64,000 bases of DNA from Wolbachia endosymbiont (group A) of Longitarsus flavicornis (GTDB taxonomy: Bacteria > Pseudomonadota > Alphaproteobacteria > Rickettsiales > Anaplasmataceae): contig NZ_OZ008337.1 in NCBI RefSeq assembly GCF_963931955.1, forward strand, positions 1,426,001 through 1,490,000. Reading direction: 5' to 3'. The notes beneath the pieces were generated by a model. It did not search any database, was not told where the DNA came from, and saw nothing but the letters and a program-made list of their open reading frames with translations. Shown piece after piece: positions 16,826 through 26,194 of the stretch (positions within the stretch are counted from its first letter, which is position 1; every line of letters begins with the position of its first letter). A program made the position numbers and the translations under genes.

Positions 16826-19818
16826 ACTTTAGCTATATAATAACTATTTTTTAAATTTTTTAAATCTACTTTTAAAACATCCTTTATGTTTAGCACCTTT
16901 TTCTCTGTTACTTTGCCAATACATGAATAAACCGCACCTTTAAACAACTCTTCAAACCTCTTCTGGCTTTGTGGTGCAATAGTAACCAAAATTCTACTTT
17001 GCGATTCAGAAAACATTATTATCTTGTTTATTATGTCTGTATTTTGTGTTTTCCCTATTGGTACTAGTGAAAGATCGATTTCAGCACCGAGATCTCCTGC
17101 AATTAACGATTTTGCCAGAGCAATAATTAATCCGCCCAAGTTTGGTGCAATTGCAGAGGCAATTATGCCATCTTTTATTGCTTGGTTGTAACGCTCATAC
17201 AACTTCCTAGCGCTCTTTGCATCAACTTTTGGTACGTTGTTATTACCTATTCCACTGTATAATTGATATTCAGATCTACCAAGTTCATCAAGTGTTTCTC
17301 CAAGTACATATATCAAGTCTCCCGGCATTTTCACATCAAGCGATACCGCATTTTCAATATTTTCTATAATTCCAATTGCTGAAATGAGTAATGAAGGTGG
17401 TGCAGATATCATCACTTTCTCGCCATTTTCATCATATCCCTTAAAGTCGTTAAACATACTATCTTTTCCGGATATGAATGGTGCTTTAAATGCGGTTGCG
17501 TAATCATAACAAGCCTCTGCAGCTCTCTTTAGCTGCCATAGCCTTTCTGGATTATAAGCGTCACACCAGCAAAAGTTATCGAGCAACGCTAGATGGTCTA
17601 TATTTCCTCCTGCGGCTACATAGTTACGTATGGCAGTGTCGATCGCACATGCTGCCATGTGATAAGTGTCGATTTCTCCGTAACTTGAGCCAAACCCTTG
17701 CGATTTTACAATCCCTTTATTTGAGGAAAAAACTGGTCTTGAGACAACAGCTTCGCTGCACACTCTTCCCTTGCCCTGCAGTGGTTTCAGCACTGACGAA
17801 CCCTGAACTTCGTGGTCATATTGCACCACTATGAACTCTTTGCTGCGTATGTTTGGTCTGCTCAGCATTTCTTTTAGTTCAACATCTATTGAACTAAGTG
17901 GGAGCTCAGAAGCTCGGTCTGGTGTCATGCAAGTAGCTATCCACTCTCCAGTCCACGGCTTTGTCTGTAAATGCACTTTGGGATTACCGTCATGCAGAAA
18001 CTCGGTTTCCATATCCATTATTACTGTCCCTTCAGGACATTTAACAACAGCTTTACCACTCTCATTAAACTCTCCAATCACACAAACCTCCACATCATGT
18101 TTTTTCATGATTTGCCTAAATGAAGGAAGATTTTCTTCTGGCACTGCTAAGGTCATTCTCTCTTGTGATTCTGATATCCATATTTCCCACGGAGCCATAC
18201 CATCGTTTTTAAGGAGAACCTTGCTCAAATCAACTTCAAATCCGTCTTTTCCCATTTCACCAATAGAAGATGATAGACCACCTGCTCCGTTATCCGTTAT
18301 TGCATTATAAAGACCAAGATCTCTTGCTTTTATGACGGCATTGGATAGTTTTTTTTGTGTTATGGGGTCACCAATTTGCACAATTGTTGAAGGGCTGTTT
18401 CCCGACAAAGCCTCTGAAGAAAACGTTGCACCGTGAATTCCATCTCTTCCAACTCTTCCGCCAATAATTACGATTTTATCGCCGTTTTTAGGCCCTTTGA
18501 TGTGTGAAGGTACATTATTTATACTGCGCGGAATAATTCCGACACTGCCAACAAAAACCAGCGGCTTTCCACAAAATCTATCGTCAAAATATACCGATCC
18601 AAGTTGCGTTGGAATGCCAGAGCAATTACCAGCAACATTAACGCCATGAATCACTTCTTTCATTATATATTTCGGTGGTAAGATCTCATCAGTACGCTCC
18701 TTGTCCCTATAAAATTTGCCTTTTGCTTCTTTGGCAAAGCAAAAGTAATAGGTATTCATTATAGGCTCCGCGCCTTTCCCGAAACCCACTATATCACGAT
18801 TAACTCCAAGCACTCCGGTCATTGCTCCACCAAATGGATCAAGAGCTGAAGGGCTATTGTGAGTTTCAACTTTATCTACAATCAAGTAATCGTCATCAAA
18901 AATTATTCCTCCTGCGTTGTCGGAGAAAACTGACACGCATATGTCAGAATTTATCTCACGCGTTGCACGCTTAATATAATGTGCGTACAGGCCATCTTTT
19001 ATTTCATCAATAGGAGAGCAAAAAATATTGTGTTTACAATGTTCAGACCAAGTCTGTGCCAGAGACTCAAGTTCAATATCATATGGATTTCTACCGAGTT
19101 TTTTAAAGTAATCCTTTATAGCTCTCATTGCTGCCAGCGAGAGCCCTAAAGTGCCGTTACCATCGATTCCATCTCTGCTGATTTTCTCAAGTTCTTGGTC
19201 AATTACATTTAAGTTAACAGATTTGGCTTTGCCATTAATGGTGTCATTTGAGTAGCTGACACTGGAATCTACATCTTTTTTCTGGATCCCAGTGTCTGGG
19301 CACTGGGATGACAAGTAAGAGAGCGCTGAAGAGTTTGCTTTGTATTTACCATAATATTTCCAGCTATAGTTCTTACAGATAAGTGTGCAATACTGAGTGA
19401 TAGGATTAAATTCTTGTTTTATGTCATCTTCAGTTGGCAAATTCCCTTGACTTAGAATCAATTTTGAACTTCTTGCTTTGATATAAACATTTTCATCAAT
19501 GTAGTTCTTGTTTATTAAATATTCTCTAACAATTTGTTTCACTGTGTTGCCTACATTATCGGTCATGCCAGGTAAAAAGCTTATTTCCAAGCCCCACTCA
19601 GCTTGTGGTTCTATGAAATCATATTGAACTTCTTCAAGGTTTTCGTTGTAGGAATAATAACGGCAATCTTGTATGACTTTATTATAAAATAGCCCGCAAA
19701 TTTCTTCATATAATTTGGATGGTAATCCTTTGCGTATGTAAATCGAGTAAACGTTGACTAACCATCTGCGGCCAATTTGCTCGCATTTATTTAAAACTTC
19801 TATTCTAATGTTTGCCAT
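16819..19818 (-). CDS. purL: Phosphoribosylformylglycinamidine synthase (PurL)
   Basis: 999 residues. The enzyme makes FGAM from FGAR, ATP and glutamine-derived ammonia in purine synthesis. The PurS-like N-terminal part (about 1-160) is followed by the first AIRS-like domain with LAQTWSEHCKHNIF, DKVETHNSPSALDPFGGAMT and GRVGRDGIHGATFSS, and a second AIRS-like domain with AAGGNIDHLALLDNFCW and PFISGKDSMFNDF. No glutaminase domain is present, so a separate PurQ is needed. Residues about 169-192 are a type 1 palindrome read in frame (CPDTGIQKKDVDSSVS), placed between N-terminal and catalytic domains. The C-terminus is formed by a type 2 repeat. ATG 19818 gives MANIRIEVLNKCEQIGRRW. The gene is divergent from addB. 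Confidence 0.95.
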   Translation of the reverse strand: MANIRIEVLNKCEQIGRRWLVNVYSIYIRKGLPSKLYEEICGLFYNKVIQDCRYYSYNENLEEVQYDFIEPQAEWGLEISFLPGMTDNVGNTVKQIVREYLINKNYIDENVYIKARSSKLILSQGNLPTEDDIKQEFNPITQYCTLICKNYSWKYYGKYKANSSALSYLSSQCPDTGIQKKDVDSSVSYSNDTINGKAKSVNLNVIDQELEKISRDGIDGNGTLGLSLAAMRAIKDYFKKLGRNPYDIELESLAQTWSEHCKHNIFCSPIDEIKDGLYAHYIKRATREINSDICVSVFSDNAGGIIFDDDYLIVDKVETHNSPSALDPFGGAMTGVLGVNRDIVGFGKGAEPIMNTYYFCFAKEAKGKFYRDKERTDEILPPKYIMKEVIHGVNVAGNCSGIPTQLGSVYFDDRFCGKPLVFVGSVGIIPRSINNVPSHIKGPKNGDKIVIIGGRVGRDGIHGATFSSEALSGNSPSTIVQIGDPITQKKLSNAVIKARDLGLYNAITDNGAGGLSSSIGEMGKDGFEVDLSKVLLKNDGMAPWEIWISESQERMTLAVPEENLPSFRQIMKKHDVEVCVIGEFNESGKAVVKCPEGTVIMDMETEFLHDGNPKVHLQTKPWTGEWIATCMTPDRASELPLSSIDVELKEMLSRPNIRSKEFIVVQYDHEVQGSSVLKPLQGKGRVCSEAVVSRPVFSSNKGIVKSQGFGSSYGEIDTYHMAACAIDTAIRNYVAAGGNIDHLALLDNFCWCDAYNPERLWQLKRAAEACYDYATAFKAPFISGKDSMFNDFKGYDENGEKVMISAPPSLLISAIGIIENIENAVSLDVKMPGDLIYVLGETLDELGRSEYQLYSGIGNNNVPKVDAKSARKLYERYNQAIKDGIIASAIAPNLGGLIIALAKSLIAGDLGAEIDLSLVPIGKTQNTDIINKIIMFSESQSRILVTIAPQSQKRFEELFKGAVYSCIGKVTEKKVLNIKDVLKVDLKNLKNSYYIAKVT
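19242..19312. repeat. Type 1 palindromic element inside purL
   Basis: GTCATTTGAGTAGCTGACAC at one end and CAGTGTCTGGGCACTGGGAT followed by GAC at the other. It is translated without breaking the frame, adding about 24 residues at purL positions 169-192. Confidence 0.9.
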
Positions 19819-19905
19819 GTAATGTTATAAAAAATTTTAATATATAATAGCATACAAGCACGTTTATATTTTGAATAATTTCTATACAATAAAATATTGT
19901 ATTAA

Positions 19906-22734
19906 TTGTTACTGTTAGTGGGAAGAGTTTTTACCGTTAATGTGGATGAATCTCTTTTTGATGTGCTGGTTCAGCACATATTTTCTGAATATGAAAGAGA
20001 AAAAATTCCTGAAGTAAAAATTATACTTCCTTGCAAGAGGGATGTGATAGCGTTGCTGAGTGCATTCAAGAATCATAACGCTAAAAAATGCATAATTTTG
20101 CCAGAGATAGTTTCGCTAGAGAATATTGATGAGGAAGATTTAATATTAAATCTTGATAGGGTTAAAGTTATCAAGCCAACAAAAAGGACACTGCTACTCA
20201 TTCAATTCATATTAGAGTGGAATAGAAAAAATAATGATAATTTTCCAATTGATTTAGCTTATAGCCTGCCATCACTGCTTGATAAAATTCAATCTACCCA
20301 AACAACGGATTATGATCAATTTAATGAACATTCAAAAAAAATAGAGAATTTCATAAGCTTACTCACTGAGACTTGGAGTAAAACTTTAAAAGATTTAGAA
20401 GTAGTAGATATATTAAAACATAAGAGTGATTACATAAACAATATGATAATCTCTTTACAAAAAGACCAACATATAATCTTTGTTGGAATTGGAAAGGATA
20501 AGTCGTTGATCAAGGCTATATATGATCTGCCATTTGGAAAAATAATTTTGCCTAACTTGAATTTGAAAATTAAAGAGAAAGACTGGAAATCGCTTGATAA
20601 AAAACACTATCAATATTGCCTGAAAGATTTGTTGGATTATTTAAATGTAGATAGAAGGGATGTGAGTTTTCTGCCAGAAGCGTGTTCTGGTGTCATCCCA
20701 GTGCTCCGACACTGGGATCCAGAAAACTTAACTTTAAATGAGCGCACCAGGTGGCTGTATAATGAAAACTGGATCCCAGTGTCAAGCACTGGGATGACAG
20801 AAGAAAGGGCTGGGATAACAGGAAGTCCTGAGGAATATCTAGATTACGTCTTTGATACAACTGCCGATCTAAGCAAAGTTAGTAGTGGACATGTTGGCAA
20901 TATTGAAGTCATCACTTGTGATTCCAGAGAGGAAGAAGCACAAGTGACATCATTAATTATAGAAAATGAAGGTTATGAAAACATTTCTTTGGTTGTCTTT
21001 GATAAATTACTTGCAACTCGTATAGCATGTTTATCAAGGCAACACAGTGCCATACCGGAAAATTATCCTTATATAACGCTCCTACTTTATAGTATCGAAG
21101 TTTTGACCTCAAATTGGAGCAGTGTGTCATTACTTTCGCTCCTTAAACATAGGCTAGTGACTTTTGGTTACACTCAAGAAGAGTACACTCGGATTTTATC
21201 TGAATTTGAAATAGAGATATTACGCAACTTTAGTACAAATGGCCTGAGCGATATTATAAATGCTATCAATGCCCATAAAAAGCTAAAATACAAAGAAGAT
21301 ATATTACTTATTATCAGTAAGTTAGAGGTTATATTTAATCCTTTACTTCGTTCTATAAATTGCTCTATTTTTGATGTGGTAGCAACTCATTTGCAGTGTA
21401 TTAATATGCTATCTGGTATAAATTTTTCAGAGCTAAATGGTGAAATAGGTAATTTTACCTATAGCTTCTTGAATGCATGTGAGGGTGTAGAAATTAAGTG
21501 CTCCTTAGAGTTATATAGCCAAATTCTGACTTTATTTTTAGAGAAGGAGTTTTTCTCTGTAGCAAATGACTTAAATAAATTCAGCTTATATCACAACAAA
21601 GTTGTAATACTCGCTGGGTTTAATGAAGCGCCAAGCTTTCAAAGTCCGCTTTTGAATGCACTTACGAGAGAAAAATTTAACCTTCCTTCTGCGCAAGAAG
21701 AGCAGGGGTATTTTTTTTATACTTTACACAATTTGTTTTGTGCAAGTAAGGTTTATATTACAAGATCGCTAAGCCATAGAAAACCAATTCTATTGCAGCG
21801 TTTGGAAATTATGTTACAGGGGTCAAAATATCCTTATCGTGATTGGCTGCGAATATTAAATACGCCTGAATGTGTTGTTCCATGTACTCAACCTATGCCG
21901 AAACCTCAAACCGAGGTCAGAAAAGAAAAAATGCAGGTGATGTCTTGCAGCGCGGTGGAAAAACTAATCCGCAACCCTTACTCATTTTACGTTGAATATA
22001 TACTGGGCCTTAAACAATTAAGAGACTTGAATTTTAAGCCATCGATATTGGAATTTGGCACTATGGTACACAACATTCTTGCAAGATATTTACGCAACAA
22101 AAAATCTCCAATGAGCATTGCACAAGAAGCATTTTCGACTAGTCAGTTTAATTTTTCAAATATGTGGTGGGTAAGACTACAAAAGATAATTCAATCTTTT
22201 GTCGAATTTGATGAAACTCGAAGCAATTATGTTGAGTTGGAAAAGAGCTTTTCCTGTCCGATATTTCATATTCCAGCGCGTGACACTGGTTCTTGTGATC
22301 AGTATGAAACTGCTTGGATGACGAATAGAGATCTGATCCCACAAGAAATCTTACTGACAGCAAGATGTGATAGAGTTGAGTATCTACCAAGTGGGCAAGT
22401 AGCAATTATAGACTATAAGCTTGGTTCACCACCTTCCAATGAAGAAGTGATGTCGGGGTTTTTTCCGCAATTAATTTTACAAGCCTTAGCGGTAGAACAT
22501 ATAACAAAAAGAGAAGTCTCAGAACTTGCTTATTGGAAACTTGATTATGATAAAATAAAAGTTGTTTCTATACAAAATTATAGATACAAAATGCAAGAAT
22601 TAAAAAATGATCTGCCTGGTTTTTTATCTAATTATTTAAGAGATACTATTCCCTTTATTGCCTCTCCATATTTTGATAAATTCCTGAGATTTAACAGCTA
22701 TAAACAGCTAGAAAGGGTAGGGGAGTGGTTGTAA
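19906..22734 (+). CDS. addB: Double-strand break repair protein AddB (PD-(D/E)XK nuclease family)
   Basis: 942 residues. AddB is the partner of AddA in the alphaproteobacterial helicase-nuclease that resects DNA ends for RecA. The N-terminal part resembles an inactivated helicase, with a degenerate P-loop region (LVGRVFTVN). The C-terminal nuclease domain shows MSCSAVEKLIRNPYSFYVEY, EFGTMVHNIL, LTARCDRVEYL and AIIDYKLGSPPSNEEV, the E-x-G, D and D-Y-K residues of the PD-(D/E)XK fold. The serine-cysteine-rich start of that domain is conserved. Residues about 263-298 are a type 1 palindrome read in frame (WIPVSSTGMT). The start is uncertain: TTG 19906 gives MLLLVGRV, and GTG 19918 would give MGRVFTVN. 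Confidence 0.85.
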   Translation: MLLLVGRVFTVNVDESLFDVLVQHIFSEYEREKIPEVKIILPCKRDVIALLSAFKNHNAKKCIILPEIVSLENIDEEDLILNLDRVKVIKPTKRTLLLIQFILEWNRKNNDNFPIDLAYSLPSLLDKIQSTQTTDYDQFNEHSKKIENFISLLTETWSKTLKDLEVVDILKHKSDYINNMIISLQKDQHIIFVGIGKDKSLIKAIYDLPFGKIILPNLNLKIKEKDWKSLDKKHYQYCLKDLLDYLNVDRRDVSFLPEACSGVIPVLRHWDPENLTLNERTRWLYNENWIPVSSTGMTEERAGITGSPEEYLDYVFDTTADLSKVSSGHVGNIEVITCDSREEEAQVTSLIIENEGYENISLVVFDKLLATRIACLSRQHSAIPENYPYITLLLYSIEVLTSNWSSVSLLSLLKHRLVTFGYTQEEYTRILSEFEIEILRNFSTNGLSDIINAINAHKKLKYKEDILLIISKLEVIFNPLLRSINCSIFDVVATHLQCINMLSGINFSELNGEIGNFTYSFLNACEGVEIKCSLELYSQILTLFLEKEFFSVANDLNKFSLYHNKVVILAGFNEAPSFQSPLLNALTREKFNLPSAQEEQGYFFYTLHNLFCASKVYITRSLSHRKPILLQRLEIMLQGSKYPYRDWLRILNTPECVVPCTQPMPKPQTEVRKEKMQVMSCSAVEKLIRNPYSFYVEYILGLKQLRDLNFKPSILEFGTMVHNILARYLRNKKSPMSIAQEAFSTSQFNFSNMWWVRLQKIIQSFVEFDETRSNYVELEKSFSCPIFHIPARDTGSCDQYETAWMTNRDLIPQEILLTARCDRVEYLPSGQVAIIDYKLGSPPSNEEVMSGFFPQLILQALAVEHITKREVSELAYWKLDYDKIKVVSIQNYRYKMQELKNDLPGFLSNYLRDTIPFIASPYFDKFLRFNSYKQLERVGEWL
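20692..20799. repeat. Type 1 palindromic element inside addB
   Basis: Two palindromic arms, GTCATCCCAGTGCTCCGACA with CTGGGATCC, and CTGGATCCCAGTGTCAAGCA with CTGGGATGAC, enclose 45 unrelated bases. The element is translated in frame, ending in WIPVSSTGMT. Confidence 0.9.
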
Positions 22735-22897
22735 ATGGTGTCATGTGTGGTAAGTTTTTTCCAGGGTAAATAATTTTATGCGAATATTTCAAATTTAGGC
22801 ATACCAATTGCAGTAAATTTGTTCATTAAGTAGCATTTTATACTCCTGTAATTGCCGTAAATTCTCGGCAAGAGCCGCCATTGGCAGCCACTTCGGA

Positions 22898-23215
22898 CTA
22901 TGTACCAAACAATTTTAATCCTATAATCCCGAATGTAACTAAAATAAAGCATATTACTTCGAATAAATTAACTGGTTCATTAAATAGATAAACTCCAAGT
23001 ATCGAAGCTCCTATAGCGCCCACTCCAGTCCAAATTGCATAGCATACTCCGATAGGTATAGAACGTGTAGCGAGCGAAAGTAAATACGTACTAAGAGCCA
23101 TGGAGAATATGCTAATTATTGATGGTACGAGATGAGTAAATCCACAACTATGCTTAAGTGTTATGACCCAGAACACTTCAATTAGTGACGATAAGAGTAA
23201 ATATATCCAATTCAT
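22898..23215 (-). CDS. SMR-family small multidrug/guanidinium exporter subunit (SugE/Gdx-like)
   Basis: 105 residues with four membrane segments. The conserved Glu of segment 1 lies in SSLIEVFWVITLKHS, and segment 3 carries AIWTGVGAIGASILG, the W-T-G-x-G-x-x-G pattern typical of Gdx/SugE transporters, which export guanidinium or quaternary ammonium ions by proton antiport. It lies 15 bases from a diverged paralogue on the same strand, the arrangement of paired SMR genes whose products form heterodimers. About 160 bases follow its stop before the addB stop; they hold no clear gene. Confidence 0.85.
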   Translation of the reverse strand: MNWIYLLLSSLIEVFWVITLKHSCGFTHLVPSIISIFSMALSTYLLSLATRSIPIGVCYAIWTGVGAIGASILGVYLFNEPVNLFEVICFILVTFGIIGLKLFGT

Positions 23216-23230
23216 GCATAAACTTTAGGT

Positions 23231-23545
23231 TTAAATAGAGAGCTTTAGCCCTATGGTTCCTATTACAATTAAAATGATACATAAAACTTGAGATAAATTA
23301 ATATTCTCTGTGAAAGCGGTTGCACCAATTATAGTTATTCCAATTGTGCATATTCCAGAGGAAACTGCATAGCATACTCTAATAGGTAGAAAGCATGCTG
23401 CAAGAGATAAAAAATAAATGCTAATGATCATAATTACCAATGTTGCAATCGAAGGCACAACTTTAGTAAAACTGTTACTAAACTTTAGCGTTACAGCCCA
23501 CAGTATCTCTAGGATACTAGACAGCAACAAATATAACCAGCACAT
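23231..23545 (-). CDS. SMR-family protein, second subunit of an adjacent pair
   Basis: 104 residues, four membrane segments. Segment 1 keeps the essential Glu (SSILEILWAVTLKFS). Segment 3 reads AVSSGICTIGITIIG, in which the W-T-G of the neighbouring paralogue is replaced by S-S-G. One conventional and one divergent member side by side is typical of heterodimeric SMR pairs; the ATG at 23545 begins MCWLYLLLSSILEI, matching the partner's MNWIYLLLSSLIEV. Confidence 0.85.
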   Translation of the reverse strand: MCWLYLLLSSILEILWAVTLKFSNSFTKVVPSIATLVIMIISIYFLSLAACFLPIRVCYAVSSGICTIGITIIGATAFTENINLSQVLCIILIVIGTIGLKLSI

Positions 23546-23644
23546 TTTCGTAACATTTCAATCTTGTATTGTAACAGAAATTGTTAGTTAAAACTACACT
23601 AAAGTGCAATAGATCTCTCTTTCGGAATTGCTTTAATATCAAAC

Positions 23645-24778
23645 TTAAAACAACATCCTAAAAAACTTTTCTACGAAATTCAATTCCTGCACGTCATTTG
23701 CTGCATAAAGAGGTGTGGTTTGTTGCTCAATACCTGGTATTTCTACAAAAACTTTGCCCACTTCTTGACCTTTTTTAATTGGTGCAGGTATCATATCTTT
23801 ATATTCAATACGCACCTTAATTTGGTCATGTAATTTGCGGTTGTAAGTTATGGTAACATCGTTTGCAACTGTAATAGGCACTTTTTTATCTTTTCCATAG
23901 AGAACATTTACTTCCTCAACTACGCTATCCTTAGCGAATATTTTCTTGGTGTTAAAATGATTTAAGGAGTATTGTATCAGTCTTTTTGCTTCTTCTATTC
24001 GCTCTTTCTCAGTGTTTAAACCATTTACAACAGCAAAAATTCTCCTATCATTTCGTTTTGCAGATGCTACAATGCCGTAACCACCAGCATTTGTATAACC
24101 GGTTTTTAAACCGTCAACCCCAATATCGTGAAAAAGTAGAAGATTTTTATTCTTTTGTGCAATTTCATTATATGTCAAATATTGTTCGGAAAATAAATCA
24201 TAATATTCAGGAAAATCGGTGAAAATCCTTTTTGCTAGCATTATCAAGTCTTTTGCACTCATAAAATGATCTCCATCTGGCCACCCGCTTGAGTTGACAA
24301 AATGACTGTCATTCAGATTCAAATTTTGTGCAACCTCATTCATTTCAGCCACAAAGTTCTCTTCTGATCCTGCAATGCCCTCGGCTAGTGTTATGCATGC
24401 ATCATTACCTGAAACTATTGTAATTCCTTCAAGTAATTCTCTCACTGTAACAAATTGACCTTCTTTCAAAAACATAGAAGAGCCTCTCCTTTCCCACGCT
24501 TTTCTACTTACTCGAAATTTATCCTCCATATTTATTATTCCAGCTTTTAGATAATCGAAGGCTACATATAAAGTCATCAATTTGCTCATTGAAGATGGGG
24601 CCATTTTTTCATCGGAATTATGGTCAAAAATGAACGAGTCTGAAGCTAAATCTAAGACTACTGCTTGCTTTGCTTTGGTTCTAAACTGGTATGAGTATGA
24701 AGAAAAAGGAAGTATAAAAACTAATAGCAAAATTACCAATCTGCTTAACATATCTATAATTTTAAATTTATAGTGCAC
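23645..24778 (-). CDS. D-alanyl-D-alanine carboxypeptidase (DacA/DacF, PBP5 type)
   Basis: 377 residues. An N-terminal hydrophobic segment (about 10-28) targets the protein to the periplasm. The penicillin-binding motifs are present: S-x-x-K in APSSMSKLMTLYVAFDYL, S-x-N in IVSGNDACITLAEG, and K-T-G in DGLKTGYTNAGGYGIVAS. A PBP5 C-terminal beta domain follows, and the last residues (NFVEKFFRMLF) form the amphipathic membrane anchor of the family. The enzyme trims the terminal D-Ala of peptidoglycan stem peptides. Intact catalytic motifs agree with evidence that Wolbachia keeps a minimal lipid II or peptidoglycan cycle. Confidence 0.92.
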   Translation of the reverse strand: MHYKFKIIDMLSRLVILLLVFILPFSSYSYQFRTKAKQAVVLDLASDSFIFDHNSDEKMAPSSMSKLMTLYVAFDYLKAGIINMEDKFRVSRKAWERRGSSMFLKEGQFVTVRELLEGITIVSGNDACITLAEGIAGSEENFVAEMNEVAQNLNLNDSHFVNSSGWPDGDHFMSAKDLIMLAKRIFTDFPEYYDLFSEQYLTYNEIAQKNKNLLLFHDIGVDGLKTGYTNAGGYGIVASAKRNDRRIFAVVNGLNTEKERIEEAKRLIQYSLNHFNTKKIFAKDSVVEEVNVLYGKDKKVPITVANDVTITYNRKLHDQIKVRIEYKDMIPAPIKKGQEVGKVFVEIPGIEQQTTPLYAANDVQELNFVEKFFRMLF

Positions 24779-24814
24779 TAATTAATAGTATAATTTTACA
24801 GGGGCATTTCAATA

Positions 24815-25300
24815 GATCTCTTGCATAAAAATTCCTTGACAAACTCCGCCAGCCCCCTTATCATGAAACTGAAGCTATTTATTTATCTTCTCTGTACAGA
24901 TTAAATGACAAAAAAACTCACGTATCTGGCGTCTCATGTTTAATTTTTTGCACTATGTGCACCTTATGTCTTTATAAAGTTCTAGGTTTTTACCTAATAT
25001 AAGCTAAAATGCGCTTATAAAGCATTTAAAACATAAAAAAACGCCAACTTAAAAAATGGATAGTGAATAACTAGCTACCCTAGGGTTTCTTTTGCCTTTT
25101 TTTCTGTTTAGTAAATTTCTTAAACATTTATGACTAAAGGTTAGTTGCATTAAAAAGTAGCTAAATCGCGGTTATTAAGTGTTTAGAATAAAAAAACGCC
25201 ATACTTGAAAGTATAATGTAAGTAATTAGCCAACCACGGGGCTTCTTTTGCCTTTTTTTTCGTTTGGTAAATTTCTTAAATATTTGTGGCTAAACGACAA
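24815..25300 (+). repeat. Dispersed repeat with embedded promoter, copy 3 (two tail units)
   Basis: Almost identical to 4797-5150 through TAGGGTTTCTTTTGCC. It then adds a second tail unit (about 25190-25290) with AAAAAAACGCC, GGGGCTTCTTTTGCC, a T run and AAATTTCTTAAATATTTGTG. The two tail units are about 155 bases apart and similar in outline. No open frame longer than a few codons follows the promoter in this copy. Confidence 0.85.
24836..24864 (+). promoter_or_regulatory. Near-consensus sigma70 promoter at head of dispersed repeat copy 3
   Basis: TTGACA at 24836-24841, 17-base spacer, TATCAT at 24859-24864; identical in layout to the other two copies. Confidence 0.6.
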
Positions 25301-25395
25301 TCGTCATCCCGCAGCGGGATCTCTTGTTAGCGCCGCGGCGGTATGACGGTTCGCGGCGGTATGACGTAGAGCTCGCGTTAGCTACTTTCATGACA
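25300..25395. repeat. Type 2 palindromic element, rearranged
   Basis: CGTCATCCCGCAGCGGGATC, then GCGCCGCGGCGGTATGACG and GCGGCGGTATGACG. The hairpin halves are partly duplicated. It abuts dispersed repeat copy 3 as another does at 5148, so the two repeat types are physically associated. Confidence 0.8.
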
Positions 25396-25507
25396 CCATT
25401 TGCTGTCTTTAAAAATGAATGTTCTTGCAATTGTACGTCATGCGCTTTATTAAATATTTTACTTAAAAATCTAATTTCTTATTATACAAGAGATAAGCAA
25501 TTCATTA

Positions 25508-26185
25508 ATGATGAAAGATTACAAAAAGGGGCATAGAAAGCGCCTAAGAGAGAAAATTATTTTAGATAATGGACAATCATTACTTGATTATGAAGTTTTA
25601 GAGCACATTTTATATTCAGCATACAGTAGAATTGATGTGAAACCGATAGCAAAGAGTTTGATAGAAAGTTTTGGCAGCTTAAATAAAGTTTTTAATGCTG
25701 ACCTGGAAGCGCTGCAAAACGTTGATGATGTCAGCAATGCAGCGATATCTGCCATCTTTTGTGTAAAACAAGCCTTCGTTCGCTCTGCAAGAGAAGAAAT
25801 AAAAGACCTGCCTATAATCGATAACTGGGAAAAATTGCTTGATTATTTAAGAATAAGTATAGGAAGCCTCAATAAGGAAAATTTTCGGGTCATCTACATG
25901 AACAAAAAGTATCGTCTAATAGCAGAAGACCTGCAAAACATTGGTACAGTAGATCAAACTCCTCTTTATGTCAGAGAGATCATCAAGCGCGCACTTTTGA
26001 TTGGTTCAACATCCATTGTAATATCTCACAATCATCCAAGCGGAGATACACAACCTTCAAATAGCGATATATCTCTCACTAGACAACTAGCAGAAGCTTG
26101 CCAAAGTATAGGAATAGAATTAATAGACCACATTATTATTACATTCAGTAGCTATTTTAGTTTCAAGGAAAATAGGTTATTGTGA
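25508..26185 (+). CDS. radC: RadC-family protein (JAB/MPN metalloprotease-like domain)
   Basis: 225 residues. N-terminal helix-hairpin-helix-like region with YEVLEHILYSAYSRIDVKPI and SFGSLNKVFNADLEALQNVD, then the RadC JAB domain (about 105-225). The metal-site signature is complete: SHNHPSGDTQPSNSD with H-x-H and a serine, ending in the DHIII-F strand (LIDHIIITFSSYFSFKE). The biochemical role of RadC is unsettled; the old link to DNA repair is weak. Two ATG codons (25508, 25511) are both usable. It stands alone between repeats. Confidence 0.93.
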   Translation: MMKDYKKGHRKRLREKIILDNGQSLLDYEVLEHILYSAYSRIDVKPIAKSLIESFGSLNKVFNADLEALQNVDDVSNAAISAIFCVKQAFVRSAREEIKDLPIIDNWEKLLDYLRISIGSLNKENFRVIYMNKKYRLIAEDLQNIGTVDQTPLYVREIIKRALLIGSTSIVISHNHPSGDTQPSNSDISLTRQLAEACQSIGIELIDHIIITFSSYFSFKENRLL

Positions 26186-26194
26186 AAGCTTTTA

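Noticed and set aside
17490..18310. Two long frames antisense to purL (114 and 159 codons)
   Set aside because: PurL is unambiguous on the other strand; these are shadows of its codon pattern.
22735..22897. Minus-strand open stretch reading MAALAENLRQLQEYKML
   Set aside because: About 30 codons directly after an SMR gene stop, without a known match or ribosome binding site; possibly a relic but unsupported.
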